Numbered from the stretch's first letter, positions 25,370 to 33,762 are shown. The stretch is 64,000 nt of DNA from Pseudomonas fluvialis (GCF_014207935.1 NZ_JACHLL010000001.1:186001-250000); one strand, 5' to 3'. The notes: a model not told the origin generated them from the sequence alone. A program made the numbers and translations.

Positions 25370-27070
25370 ATGAACGACGCCCTGCCTATCCTTACCGGCC
25401 TTGCTAAGCAACTGGTGCTTGCCGAGCTGCTCGACGAGCGCAGCGCCCAGCAGGCACAACTGCAAGCCCACCGCAACAAGCTATCGCTGGTCACCTATCT
25501 GGTGCAGAACAAACTGATTAAAAGCAGCCAACTACTGGAAGTAGCTGCCGACCAGTTTGGCGTACCGTATTGCAGCCTTGCCTCCATCGACAAGGAAAGT
25601 CAACCCCGCGATCTGATCAGCGAAAAGCTTTGCCGCCAACACCGAGTGCTACCACTGTATAGGCGTGGTAATAAGCTCTTTATTGCCATCTCTGATCCAA
25701 CCAACCATCAAGCCACAACGGATATTCAGTTCAGTACTGGCTTGAGCACTGAAGCACTCTTGGTTGAAGACGACAAACTAGGGGAGGCAATAGAGAAGTT
25801 TTTCGATACCGGCGCGAGTGGCATGGGAGACTTGGCTGACGTCGATCTTGAAGGCCTTGACGTCGAAGCCATCTCGGATGACAAGGAGGAAACAGCTGGC
25901 AATGATGCCGACGACGCTCCCGTGGTGCGTTTCGTCAACAAAATGCTACTTGACGCCATCAAGGGTGGCTCGTCAGACCTGCATTTCGAACCTTATGAAA
26001 AAGCTTACCGAGTGCGTTTTCGCACCGACGGTATATTGCATGAGGTAGCGCGCCCACCGATTCAGCTGGCCAGCCGTATTGGCGCCCGCCTGAAGGTAAT
26101 GGCTGCTCTGGATATCTCCGAACGGCGCAAGCCGCAGGATGGCCGGATCAAAATGAAAATATCCAAGAACAAGGCCATCGACTTTCGCGTCAATACCCTG
26201 CCGACCTTGTGGGGCGAAAAGATCGTAATGCGAATCCTCGACCCCAGCAGCGCGCAGATGGGCATTGACGCACTGGGCTACGAAGAAGAACAGAAAGAAC
26301 TTTATCTGACTGCCCTCAAACAACCGCAAGGCATGATTCTGGTGACTGGCCCTACGGGCTCCGGCAAAACGGTATCGCTCTACACCGGCCTGAATATCCT
26401 CAATACAGTAGATGTGAATATTTCCACCGCGGAAGACCCTGTAGAGATCAATCTTGAGGGCATCAACCAGGTCAACGTTAATCCCAAGCAGGGCATGGAC
26501 TTTACTCAGGCACTGCGCGCCTTCCTGCGCCAGGACCCAGACATCATCATGGTCGGTGAGATCCGCGACTTGGATACTGCCTCCATTGCAGTGAAAGCAG
26601 CACAGACCGGCCACATGGTGATGTCCACTCTGCACACCAACAGCGCAGCGGAAACCCTGACACGCATGCGTAATATGGGCGTGCCGTCATTCAACATTGC
26701 CACCTCGGTTAACCTGATCATTGCCCAGCGCCTGGCCCGCAAGCTCTGCTCCTGTAAGAAAGAAGTCGAAATTCCCAAAGAAGCGCTGTTGAAGGAAGGA
26801 TTCCCTGAAGACAAGATTGGCACCTTTAAGGTCTACGGCCCGGTTGGCTGCGAAAACTGCAAAGGCGGCTACAAAGGTCGTGTCGGTATTTATGAAGTGG
26901 TTAAAGTCACGCCCGCGCTACAGCGGATTATCATGGAAGAAGGCAACTCCATCGATATCTCGGTGCAAATGCGCAAAGACGGCTTCAATGATCTAAGAAC
27001 TTCGGGCCTCGTTAAGGTAATGCATGGCGTTACCAGCCTGGAAGAAGTCAACCGTGTGACCAAGGATTAA
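25370..27070 (+). CDS. pilB: Type IV pilus assembly ATPase
   Basis: The hexameric extension motor of the type IVa pilus, 566 residues. An N-terminal MshEN-like domain is followed by the ATPase core: Walker A GPTGSGKT near residue 327, the Asp/Walker B region ending DIIMVGEIRD, and the His box GHMVMSTLHTN. The four zinc cysteines lie in LCSCKK (about 455-458) and GCENCKGG (about 493-496). It has the full length of P. aeruginosa PilB. It is divergent from the pilin genes and begins the pilB-pilC-pilD-coaE-yacG operon, with 3-bp gaps to pilC and pilD. Confidence 0.97.
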   Translation: MNDALPILTGLAKQLVLAELLDERSAQQAQLQAHRNKLSLVTYLVQNKLIKSSQLLEVAADQFGVPYCSLASIDKESQPRDLISEKLCRQHRVLPLYRRGNKLFIAISDPTNHQATTDIQFSTGLSTEALLVEDDKLGEAIEKFFDTGASGMGDLADVDLEGLDVEAISDDKEETAGNDADDAPVVRFVNKMLLDAIKGGSSDLHFEPYEKAYRVRFRTDGILHEVARPPIQLASRIGARLKVMAALDISERRKPQDGRIKMKISKNKAIDFRVNTLPTLWGEKIVMRILDPSSAQMGIDALGYEEEQKELYLTALKQPQGMILVTGPTGSGKTVSLYTGLNILNTVDVNISTAEDPVEINLEGINQVNVNPKQGMDFTQALRAFLRQDPDIIMVGEIRDLDTASIAVKAAQTGHMVMSTLHTNSAAETLTRMRNMGVPSFNIATSVNLIIAQRLARKLCSCKKEVEIPKEALLKEGFPEDKIGTFKVYGPVGCENCKGGYKGRVGIYEVVKVTPALQRIIMEEGNSIDISVQMRKDGFNDLRTSGLVKVMHGVTSLEEVNRVTKD

Positions 27071-27073
27071 GTA

Positions 27074-28297
27074 ATGGCAGAGAAAGCACTGCAAACCAGT
27101 GTCTTCAAATGGGAAGGCACTGACCGCAAAGGAGCCAAGGTCAAGGGCGAGCTGAACGGACAGAACCCGGCGTTGATCAAGGCGCAACTGCGCAAGCAGG
27201 GCATCAACCCGACCAAGGTGACCAAAAAGGGCAAGGATCTTTTTGGTGGCGCGGGCAAGAAGATCAAGCCCATGGACATTGCCCTGTTTACCAGACAGAT
27301 GGCCACCATGATGAAGGCCGGCGTTCCGCTACTGCAGTCCTTCGACATCATCGGTGAGGGTTTCGATAATCCCAACATGCGCAAGCTGGTTGATGAAGTG
27401 AAAATGGAGGTCGCTGCAGGCAACAGCTTCGCCTCCTCTCTACGCAAGAAACCGCAGTATTTTGACGACCTGTACTGCAATCTAGTCGATGCCGGCGAAC
27501 AGTCCGGCGCCTTGGAAACTCTGCTAGACCGTATCGCCACCTTCAAGGAAAAGACCGAAGCACTAAAAGCCAAGATCAAAAAGGCCCTCAACTATCCAAT
27601 GGCCGTGATCGTAGTAGCAATCATCGTGACTGCGATCTTGCTGATCAAGGTAGTACCACAGTTCGAGGCGGTCTTTGAAGGTTTTGGCGCTGAGTTACCC
27701 GCCTTTACTCAAGTCGTAGTCAACATGTCACGCGGACTACAAGAGTATTGGTATCTGTTTTTAGGCGCCATTCTTGCTTTTGTCTTTGCATTTCAGGAGG
27801 CTCACAAGCGCTCAGAAGCCTTCCGAGACTGGATGGACCGCACAATGCTGAAGCTGCCGATTGTTGGCGACATCATGTATAAAGCGACCGTAGCGCGCTT
27901 TGCCCGCACCCTGGCCACCACCTTTTCAGCAGGTGTACCACTGGTGGAGTCACTGGACTCGGTGGCAGGCGCCTCAGGCAACGTGGTTTTCCGCAATGCG
28001 ATTGGCACCATAAAGCAGGATGTGTCTTCCGGCACCCAGCTCAACTTCGCCATGCGCAGCACCGGCATCTTCCCCTCCCTAGCTATCCAGATGACGGCCA
28101 TTGGCGAAGAATCGGGCGCCCTGGACACCATGCTCGACAAGGTAGCCAGCTTCTACGAAGCAGAAGTAGACAATGCGGTGGACGGGCTGACCGCATTAAT
28201 GGAGCCTATGATCATGGCTGTTCTCGGCGTACTGGTCGGCGGCCTGATCATCGCCATGTACCTGCCAATCTTCCAACTCGGCAATGTCGTTGGCTAA
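27074..28297 (+). CDS. pilC: Type IV pilus inner-membrane platform protein
   Basis: A 407-residue polytopic protein of the GspF/PilC family that couples the PilB motor to pilin insertion. The two repeated cytoplasmic domains are visible (FTRQMATMMKAGVPLLQSFDI and FARTLATTFSAGVPLVESLDS), each followed by membrane segments (AVIVVAIIVTAILLIKVVPQF, and the C-terminal MIMAVLGVLVGGLIIAMYLPIF). It starts 3 bp after pilB and is of normal length. It must handle the shortened pilin of this strain, yet shows no obvious departure from the usual sequence by eye. Confidence 0.97.
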   Translation: MAEKALQTSVFKWEGTDRKGAKVKGELNGQNPALIKAQLRKQGINPTKVTKKGKDLFGGAGKKIKPMDIALFTRQMATMMKAGVPLLQSFDIIGEGFDNPNMRKLVDEVKMEVAAGNSFASSLRKKPQYFDDLYCNLVDAGEQSGALETLLDRIATFKEKTEALKAKIKKALNYPMAVIVVAIIVTAILLIKVVPQFEAVFEGFGAELPAFTQVVVNMSRGLQEYWYLFLGAILAFVFAFQEAHKRSEAFRDWMDRTMLKLPIVGDIMYKATVARFARTLATTFSAGVPLVESLDSVAGASGNVVFRNAIGTIKQDVSSGTQLNFAMRSTGIFPSLAIQMTAIGEESGALDTMLDKVASFYEAEVDNAVDGLTALMEPMIMAVLGVLVGGLIIAMYLPIFQLGNVVG

Positions 28298-28300
28298 TAC

Positions 28301-29173
28301 ATGAATGGATTGACATTTCTGGCCGGCAATTTGCCGGCCTTTGTTTTGGTCGTACTGGTTTTCGGCTTGCTAATCGGCAGCTTCCTCAATGTACTGGTCT
28401 ACCGCCTGCCCAAGATGATGCAGCGCGAATGGTGCGTGCAGGCCAGGGAAATATTGGAGCTTGAGCCTGAGCCGGCAGGGCCGACCTTCAATCTGGTATT
28501 GCCCAACTCCACCTGCCCGCACTGCCAGCATGAGATTCGCCCCTGGGAGAACATCCCCCTGCTCAGCTGGCTGGCACTGCGCGGCAAATGCTCGGCATGC
28601 AAAGCTCCGATCAGCACGCGCTATCCGCTGGTGGAGCTGGCTTGCGGCGTGCTGTCCGCCTTTATTGCCTGGCAATTCGGTCCGACCTGGCAGTGCGCAG
28701 CCATGCTGCTGCTGAGCTGGGGGCTGCTGGCGATGAGCCTGATCGATGCCGACCACCAGTTGCTGCCGGACGTACTGGTGCTGCCACTGTTGTGGCTGGG
28801 ATTGATCATCAACCAATATGGACTGTTTGCCACGCCAGGCGACGCTCTGTGGGGCGCAGTGGCGGGCTATCTGAGCCTGTGGTCGGTGTACTGGCTGTTC
28901 AAGCTGCTGACCGGCAAGGAAGGCATGGGCTACGGTGACTTCAAACTGCTGGCCATGCTCGGCGCCTGGGGCGGCTGGCAGATTCTGCCGCTGACCATCC
29001 TGCTGTCTTCATTGGTAGGCGCCGTGCTGGGCGTGATCATGCTGCGCCTGCGCAACGCCGAGACCAGCATCCCCATCCCGTTCGGCCCCTATCTGGCTAT
29101 CGCCGGCTGGATTGCGCTGATCTGGGGTGAGCAGATCACCTCTGCCTATCTGCAGATCGCCCACTTCAACTGA
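28301..29173 (+). CDS. pilD: Prepilin peptidase / N-methyltransferase
   Basis: A bifunctional inner-membrane aspartic protease that cleaves the leader of type IV prepilins and type II pseudopilins and methylates the new N-terminal Phe. Zinc-binding cysteines C72, C75, C97 and C100 are present. The catalytic aspartates D149 (SLIDADHQLLPD) and D213 (MGYGDFKLL) match the P. aeruginosa numbering. The length of 290 residues is normal. It starts 3 bp after pilC. Its expected substrate here is the 58-residue pilin at 24961-25137, which keeps the G/F cleavage site and E5. Confidence 0.97.
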   Translation: MNGLTFLAGNLPAFVLVVLVFGLLIGSFLNVLVYRLPKMMQREWCVQAREILELEPEPAGPTFNLVLPNSTCPHCQHEIRPWENIPLLSWLALRGKCSACKAPISTRYPLVELACGVLSAFIAWQFGPTWQCAAMLLLSWGLLAMSLIDADHQLLPDVLVLPLLWLGLIINQYGLFATPGDALWGAVAGYLSLWSVYWLFKLLTGKEGMGYGDFKLLAMLGAWGGWQILPLTILLSSLVGAVLGVIMLRLRNAETSIPIPFGPYLAIAGWIALIWGEQITSAYLQIAHFN

Positions 29174-29177
29174 ATGC

Positions 29178-29197
29178 TGCCCGACACCCGTCGGGCA
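29178..29197 (+). other. Hairpin between pilD and coaE
   Basis: TGCCCGAC pairs with GTCGGGCA around a short loop just after the pilD stop. There is no T run; it could be a weak terminator or an mRNA-stabilising structure within the operon. Confidence 0.35.
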
Positions 29198-29254
29198 TGA
29201 CAGCAGCGCCAGCTGTCGCGGATAATCACCGCCCGCTGTTCCGGAATGATTGCA

Positions 29255-29863
29255 ATGACTCCCTGGATTCTCGGCCTGACTGGCGGCATAGGCAGTGGCA
29301 AGAGCGCTGCCGCCGCCTGCTTCGACGCCCTGGGCATACACACCGTCGACGCCGACCACGCCGCCCGCTGGGTGGTGGAGCCTGGTCGCCCGGCGCTGCA
29401 AGCCATTGTCGATCGCTTCGGTAATGAGGTTCTGCAGGAAGACGGCCAACTCAATCGCGCCGCCCTGCGCACACGGATTTTCAGCGACGCCGAGGAACGC
29501 CGCTGGCTGGAAAGCCTGTTGCATCCGCTGATCGGCGCCGAGATTCGCCAGCATCTGCGGCAAGCAACCTCGCCCTACGCCATCCTGGTTTCACCGCTGC
29601 TGATTGAGTCCGGCCAGTACCGCATGACTCAACGCGTGCTGGTCATCGACACACCGGAAGAAGAACAGATCCGCCGCACCATGCAACGCGATCAGGTGGC
29701 AGAAGATCAGGTGAAAGCCATCCTGCAGGTCCAGGCGGCGCGGGAAAAGCGCCTGCAACACGCCCACGACGTGCTGGTCAATGATCGCGACCTGCACTGG
29801 CTGCAACAGCAGGTGGAGCGACTGCACCAACAGTATCTGCGCTTCAAGGGAGGCCAACCATGA
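29255..29863 (+). CDS. coaE: Dephospho-CoA kinase
   Basis: The last step of coenzyme A synthesis: phosphorylation of the 3'-OH of dephospho-CoA. The 202-residue product has the P-loop [11 protein letters not shown] at its N-terminus, the DADH motif and the lid region. I choose the ATG at 29255 ([11 protein letters not shown]), which matches known CoaE starts; the upstream ATG at 29246 adds only three residues. It is the fourth gene of the pilBCD operon and its stop overlaps the yacG start (ATGA), a conserved arrangement in Pseudomonas. Confidence 0.96.
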   Translation: MTPWILGLTGGIGSGKSAAAACFDALGIHTVDADHAARWVVEPGRPALQAIVDRFGNEVLQEDGQLNRAALRTRIFSDAEERRWLESLLHPLIGAEIRQHLRQATSPYAILVSPLLIESGQYRMTQRVLVIDTPEEEQIRRTMQRDQVAEDQVKAILQVQAAREKRLQHAHDVLVNDRDLHWLQQQVERLHQQYLRFKGGQP

Positions 29864-30060
29864 AAGCAACCCCTACCGTCAGTTGCCCTACCTGTGGCGC
29901 GCCGGTCGAATGGACACCCCAAAACGCACAACGTCCGTTCTGCTCGGAACGCTGCAAGCTAATTGATCTGGGCGCCTGGGCCTCGGAAAGTCACGCCATT
30001 CCGGGCGACCCACTGGAAGACGAACTGTTTTCCGGCGATCTGCCCCCGCGCGAACACTGA
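29860..30060 (+). CDS. yacG: DNA gyrase inhibitor, zinc-ribbon protein YacG
   Basis: A 66-residue zinc protein that binds GyrB and inhibits gyrase in E. coli. The four zinc cysteines C9, C12, C28 and C32 are in CPTCG and FCSERCK, followed by [18 protein letters not shown] and an acidic tail typical of the family. It overlaps coaE by 4 bp and ends the pil operon. Confidence 0.95.
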   Translation: MKATPTVSCPTCGAPVEWTPQNAQRPFCSERCKLIDLGAWASESHAIPGDPLEDELFSGDLPPREH

Positions 30061-30088
30061 GCAAAGCGTACGGCTTCGCCACCAAGCA

Positions 30089-30172
30089 CAGGGTAGATTG
30101 GCGTTAAGAGCAGCGAAACCCGACAATCGGCGCAGCTTATGGACTTCCCCATAAAGCGGCTCAACCTACTCC
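30089..30172. repeat. Imperfect palindromic intergenic repeat
   Basis: About 84 bp between convergent genes, with imperfect inverted ends (GGGTAGATTG and CAACCTACTC) and an inner TTATGG/CCATAA hairpin. The segment TCGGGTTTCGCTGCTCTTAA on the minus strand resembles the dispersed short repeats common between Pseudomonas genes. Copy number cannot be checked in one window. Confidence 0.45.
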
Positions 30173-30184
30173 GCCATGCCGCAC

Positions 30185-30400
30185 TCAGGGCCGCATAAAC
30201 ATATAGTCGCGCCCATCATCCAGATTCTCGGCCAGAAACTGCAGTTCTTGCGCCAGATCACTCAGCGGTCGCGACGCCTTGCTGCGCTCGACCAGAGCAC
30301 TGAGCAGCGCACGCAGCACCAGCGCCTCATCCAGCCCTGCCTGGCGCGCTTCATTCAAAGCCTTGTCGATTGCGCCCCGCGCCCATTCATGCGCCCCCAT
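30185..30400 (-). CDS. Small conserved-looking hypothetical protein
   Basis: A 71-residue cytoplasmic protein, acidic and helical (EWARGAIDKALNEARQAGLDEALVLRALLSALVERS), with no membrane segment and no motif I recognise. AGAGGAG 7 bp before the ATG is a very good ribosome site, which supports a real gene. It lies downstream of the CbiM-like permease on the same strand and probably ends that operon. Codon use looks like the neighbours. Confidence 0.7.
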   Translation of the reverse strand: MGAHEWARGAIDKALNEARQAGLDEALVLRALLSALVERSKASRPLSDLAQELQFLAENLDDGRDYMFMRP

Positions 30401-30485
30401 GATGCTGCTCCTCTGCAGACAAAGCCTGATGCTGCTCGGCCAACGAGATTAAGCGCTTGATATGGATCAACAGCCCAACAAGCAT
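30387..30485 (-). CDS. Possible 32-residue small protein
   Basis: A short ORF reads MLVGLLIHIKRLISLAEQHQ and continues to GGA before its stop. The stop (TGA) lies inside the start region of the following 71-residue gene (30185-30400), the kind of overlap used for translational coupling. The N-terminal part is hydrophobic then amphipathic. The ribosome site (GAGC) is poor. It could be only a chance frame between two real genes. Confidence 0.3.
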   Translation of the reverse strand: MLVGLLIHIKRLISLAEQHQALSAEEQHHGGA

Positions 30486-30507
30486 CAGCTCAATGAATCG
30501 TCCGGCA

Positions 30508-31197
30508 TCAGCGCTGCGACTCGTCGTCTTTCCAGGGCGCCTGCAGGTAACGGGTGCGATTGAAGGTTTCCAACCAGTCGGGACAGAACACCACAAGCCC
30601 CGTGATGGCCGTGCCATTGATGAACGCTTCGGGAAACATAACCAACCACAGGTAGGCGGCCATATCGTCCAGCCAGGGCGGCATGGCGTAGATGCCGCTC
30701 CACCACAGCAAGCCCAGCCCCAACAACACACAGAGTGCGGCAGTCAAGGCGGCCGGGAAGAAGCCGGCACAGAATATATAGACAAACAGATTCTTTGGCT
30801 GGAAACGCTCGACCAGCAGCGCGCAGCCCTCGGCTACCCATACCGGCAGCAGGATCAACAACAGGGCATTGACACCTATGGCTGCCAACTCCTGGCGCCC
30901 CAGCGCCAGCAACCCCAACTGTGCCAGCGCTCCGGCCAGGATCGCTAGTGGCCAGTCGAGTAGCAGGGTCACGGCCGTCATGCCGATGAAATGAAAGGCC
31001 AGCCCCGACTCGAAATCCCGCCGCACCAGCCACAGCAAAAACAGACTCAACACCGTGCCGAACAGCAGGTGCTGCCGACGAAAATCGCTGAACAACTCCA
31101 GCCAGGGCGCCCGCCAGACCGCCCACAGCAGCGCCGGCCCATACACCAGCCAGCCGAGCTGCAGGACTTCCGACGTCAGCAGCCCTGCGCTGATCAT
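30508..31197 (-). CDS. Orphan CbiM/NikM-like energy-coupling-factor permease
   Basis: A 229-residue integral membrane protein with about six to seven hydrophobic segments, resembling the CbiM/NikM substrate-specific component of cobalt and nickel ECF transporters (AFHFIGMTAVTLLLDWPLAILAGALAQ, IYAMPPWLDDMAAYLWLVMFPEAFINGT). Classic CbiM starts with an MHIxxG metal-binding N-terminus; here the first residues are MISAGLLTSEVLQLGW, so the metal site is altered. No ATPase or CbiQ gene is near. The ATG overlaps the stop of the preceding secreted protein (ATGA), linking the two in function. The substrate is unknown. Confidence 0.78.
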   Translation of the reverse strand: MISAGLLTSEVLQLGWLVYGPALLWAVWRAPWLELFSDFRRQHLLFGTVLSLFLLWLVRRDFESGLAFHFIGMTAVTLLLDWPLAILAGALAQLGLLALGRQELAAIGVNALLLILLPVWVAEGCALLVERFQPKNLFVYIFCAGFFPAALTAALCVLLGLGLLWWSGIYAMPPWLDDMAAYLWLVMFPEAFINGTAITGLVVFCPDWLETFNRTRYLQAPWKDDESQR

Positions 31198-31661
31198 TGC
31201 TGCGCCTGATCCAGAGCCTGACGCAACGCCTGGGCATCCGTGAAGGTACGGCTGTCGCGCAGCACACCGTGCTCAAGATCCAGCCACAACACCTGATCCT
31301 CTGCGGCCGGATAGCGCGAGGCTACGCGGGACTGGCTGTCCAGCAGCACCCGGTAGTTGTAATCGCGCATGGCCGGAACGGCGAACAGGGTCGAAATCAC
31401 TGCCGGCATACGACTCACATCCGCCACGAACACCGCCTGGCGCGCCTCAAGATAGCCCTTCGGCTTCTCCTCCAGCGCCGCCTTGAGCAGCTTGGCGCCG
31501 GTCATGTTGCGCGCCACCAGCAGGATGCGCGCCTGCTGATCAAGGGTATAGGCCTTGTCGAACTGATCGAGCAGCGTCCACGGCAACAGACGTTCTCCCT
31601 TTTCCAGCGCCATGACGCTTGCGCAAAACAGCAACATAAATACCGCCAGTACACTTCGCAT
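31194..31661 (-). CDS. Secreted thioredoxin-fold-like hypothetical protein
   Basis: A 155-residue protein with a signal peptide (MRSVLAVFMLLFCASVMA). The mature part reads GERLLPWTLLDQFDKAYTLD, then ILLVARNMTGAKLLKAAL and later RVLLDSQSRVASRYPAAEDQVLWLDL. This pattern resembles a thioredoxin/peroxiredoxin fold but has no CxxC and no catalytic cysteine. Pseudomonas homologues have been labelled 'FAD/FMN-containing dehydrogenase', which nothing in the sequence supports. It overlaps its neighbours on both sides by 4-bp ATGA junctions: the acetyltransferase upstream and the CbiM-like permease downstream. A periplasmic partner of the permease is possible. Confidence 0.75.
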   Translation of the reverse strand: MRSVLAVFMLLFCASVMALEKGERLLPWTLLDQFDKAYTLDQQARILLVARNMTGAKLLKAALEEKPKGYLEARQAVFVADVSRMPAVISTLFAVPAMRDYNYRVLLDSQSRVASRYPAAEDQVLWLDLEHGVLRDSRTFTDAQALRQALDQAQQ

Positions 31662-32080
31662 CAGTCATTTCCTCTTGTGGAAAACACATCGATATCCTCA
31701 CGACGCAACCAGTCCGTCCGAGCCGACCAGAAGGACTGTGCGACAGGCGCCGTGCGCAACACAAATACATGCGATTTATCGATTCCCAACGCAGCCAGAC
31801 GCTCCCGCGCCTCCTGCAACAATGCCCGCGCATGACCGCGGCCACGCCAGGGCTGATCGACCACCAGATGTTGCAGATAACCACGCCGACCATCGTGCCC
31901 CACCAGCAGCGACCCCACCACCTGCCCCTGCAACTCAAGCACCAGACTGAGCTGCGGGTTGCGTTGCAGATAGCGACAGAACGGCACATAGCCGTCCTCG
32001 TCGCGCAGGCAAATCCCTTCACTGCGCTGCCACAAGGCATACAGCTGGGCATGGTCGTCGGCAGTAGCAGAGCGGATCAT
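31661..32080 (-). CDS. GNAT-family N-acetyltransferase
   Basis: A 139-residue acetyltransferase of the GNAT fold. The acetyl-CoA binding region is LVVDQPWRGRGHARALLQEA (motif A, Q/RxxGxG/A), and the C-terminal half contains SHVFVLRTAPVAQSFW. The substrate is unknown. I choose the ATG at 32080, which follows GAGGTG; the longer frame has no support. Its stop overlaps the start of the secreted thioredoxin-like protein, so it heads a tightly coupled operon with that protein and the CbiM-like permease. Confidence 0.85.
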   Translation of the reverse strand: MIRSATADDHAQLYALWQRSEGICLRDEDGYVPFCRYLQRNPQLSLVLELQGQVVGSLLVGHDGRRGYLQHLVVDQPWRGRGHARALLQEARERLAALGIDKSHVFVLRTAPVAQSFWSARTDWLRREDIDVFSTRGND

Positions 32081-32186
32081 CAGGCACCTCGCGAATGGGC
32101 GCAGTTTACACCGCAACCCGCCGACCGGCATGAGGCACACCGGCGCGGTCGTCACAGGCTGTACGCTATCCAGTCGCCTGCCTATC

Positions 32187-32822
32187 ATGAGCCACATGCA
32201 CGAGAGCGATTACCTGCGCCTACTGACGCGCCAGGCCGAACAGGCCAACGAATTTCTGTCCAATGCCCGCAAGTGGGAACGCGAGCGCTGGGTCTGCCAG
32301 CGCCTGCTGCAAGCCTTCAACATCAGCCATCGCCTGGACGAGTTCGGCAGCGGTCAGGAGCCACCGGACGTGCAGTTTCGCGAGGCCAACTTCGAAGTAT
32401 TCTTCGTCCTCGACGAAGGTCGTCGCCTCAATGAGGAATGGCGCGATGAAGTCGAGCGACGTCGCTCGGCCTTCTCCCTGAGCCAGCTGGTTCGCCGCCA
32501 TCGCCGACCGCGCTGGCTGAGCGCTGGCGATCTGCAGGCGCGCCTGGGACCGACCCTGCGCAAAAAGGCGCACAACTATCAGGAACGAGGCCTGCCGCTG
32601 GGCGAACTCGATCTGCTCGCGTTCTGCAACCTCAAGCAGGCGGCACTGGACTTCAACAGCCCGTTCCCGCCACCCTCGGAATACCAGCGCCAGGGCTGGC
32701 GCTCGCTGTCGCTGGTCGGTCCCAACTTCGTGCGCATCCTGTTCACCCACGACAACGCCCCGGATTTTCTGCGCCACAACCGCGGCCGCACCGTGCTGTT
32801 CGATCTGGGCATCGGGCTATGA
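32187..32822 (+). CDS. DUF1780 domain protein
   Basis: A 211-residue cytoplasmic protein of the DUF1780 family, restricted mostly to Pseudomonas relatives. The region ANEFLSNARKWERERWVCQRLL is followed by EPPDVQFREANFEVFFVLDEGRR, where an E...D...(E)xF/V pattern resembles a PD-(D/E)xK nuclease core. That is only a suggestion from the pattern. ATG 32187 and ATG 32196 are both possible. Its stop overlaps the MOSC gene start (ATGA). Confidence 0.82.
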   Translation: MSHMHESDYLRLLTRQAEQANEFLSNARKWERERWVCQRLLQAFNISHRLDEFGSGQEPPDVQFREANFEVFFVLDEGRRLNEEWRDEVERRRSAFSLSQLVRRHRRPRWLSAGDLQARLGPTLRKKAHNYQERGLPLGELDLLAFCNLKQAALDFNSPFPPPSEYQRQGWRSLSLVGPNFVRILFTHDNAPDFLRHNRGRTVLFDLGIGL

Positions 32823-33295
32823 GCCTGCAGGAGCTGATCGCCAGCGTGCCGCAGATCGGTGAAGTGCGCTGGATCGGCGTGCGTCCGGCACGAGAAGCGC
32901 CCATGCTTGAAGTCGATGCCGTAGAAGCCCGACGCGATGCTGGCCTGACCGGCGATCACAGCCGCCCCAGCGCCAACAATACCCGCCAGGTCACCCTGAT
33001 CCAGTGGGAACATCTGGACGTGATCAGCGCCCTGCTTGGCAAGCCAATCACTGCCTTGGACTTGCGCCGTAATATCGCCATCAGCGGTATCAACCTATTC
33101 AGCCTCAAGAACCGGCGCTTTCGCCTAGGCCAGGCCATCCTGGAAACCACCGGCTGGTGCCAACCCTGCGCCCGCCTGGAGGCACGACTCGGCAGCGGAG
33201 CATTCCAGGCCGTGCGCGGGCATGGTGGCATCACCGCCCGCGTCGTGCAGGGAGGCATCATTCGCCTGCAGGATCAGCTATCTATAGTGAACTGA
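32819..33295 (+). CDS. MOSC domain protein
   Basis: A 158-residue MOSC-domain protein (molybdenum cofactor sulfurase C-terminal family). The conserved cysteine region is ETTGWCQPCARLEARLG, and the N-terminal half has the beta strands with LTGDHSRPS and RQVTLIQWEHLDVI. Related stand-alone MOSC proteins are thought to transfer sulfur or to reduce hydroxylated bases, but the substrate here is unknown. It overlaps the DUF1780 gene by 4 bp and is followed by the DUF3094 gene after 30 bp. Confidence 0.9.
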   Translation: MSLQELIASVPQIGEVRWIGVRPAREAPMLEVDAVEARRDAGLTGDHSRPSANNTRQVTLIQWEHLDVISALLGKPITALDLRRNIAISGINLFSLKNRRFRLGQAILETTGWCQPCARLEARLGSGAFQAVRGHGGITARVVQGGIIRLQDQLSIVN

Positions 33296-33325
33296 ACCCT
33301 ATTCACCATTGCCAGCGAGGCCCGC

Positions 33326-33496
33326 ATGCCCAGCCAACTCAGCGCCGAAGACCAGGCCAAGGTAGACCACTACCTGAGCGCCCCCCAGCATCAGGTCCAA
33401 CGCCAGCCCTTCCGGCCCTGGCGGCTACTGGCCATCCTGCTGGCGGCAGTGATTGCCCTGGGCCTGCTCAGCCGACTCCTTAGCCAGCTCGTCTAA
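33326..33496 (+). CDS. DUF3094 small membrane protein
   Basis: A 56-residue protein, MPSQLSAEDQAKVDHYLSAP followed by a basic/proline linker (QRQPFRPWRL) and one C-terminal transmembrane helix (LLAILLAAVIALGLLSRLLS). This layout matches the DUF3094 family of Pseudomonas. It is a tail-anchored inner-membrane protein of unknown function, third in the DUF1780-MOSC-DUF3094 operon. Position 33326 is the only ATG that gives the family N-terminus. Confidence 0.85.
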   Translation: MPSQLSAEDQAKVDHYLSAPQHQVQRQPFRPWRLLAILLAAVIALGLLSRLLSQLV

Positions 33497-33555
33497 GCAT
33501 CAGCCCCCCCGGAACGAGCCTAAGCCCGGCGAGATGAAGCCCTTTTTCGTGCACA

Positions 33556-33580
33556 ACAAAAAGCCCGCACAAGGCGGGCT
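33556..33580 (-). terminator. Terminator of the tRNA operon
   Basis: AGCCCGC pairs with GCGGGCT around a 5-base loop, followed on the minus strand by TTTTTGTTG. It lies 15 bp after tRNA-Lys. Confidence 0.85.
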
Positions 33581-33595
33581 CTCTGCATTTCTATA

Positions 33596-33671
33596 TGGTG
33601 GGTCGTGTAGGATTCGAACCTACGACCAATTGGTTAAAAGCCAACTGCTCTACCGACTGAGCTAACGACCC
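33596..33671 (-). tRNA. tRNA-Lys (TTT anticodon)
   Basis: A 76-nt cloverleaf on the minus strand starting GGGTCGTTAGCTCAGTCGG, with anticodon loop CTTTTAA, a T arm with GGTTCGAATCC and encoded CCA. Third gene of the Asn-Pro-Lys operon. Confidence 0.96.
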
Positions 33672-33676
33672 AAAAA

Positions 33677-33753
33677 TGGTCGGGGTAAGGGGATTCGAAC
33701 TCCTGACATCCTGCTCCCAAAGCAGGCGCGCTACCGGACTGCGCTATACCCCG
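33677..33753 (-). tRNA. tRNA-Pro (TGG anticodon)
   Basis: A 77-nt cloverleaf on the minus strand starting CGGGGTATAGCGCAGTCCGG, anticodon loop TTTGGGA, encoded CCA. Only 5 bp separate it from tRNA-Lys. Confidence 0.96.
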
Positions 33754-33762
33754 GCTGGAAGT

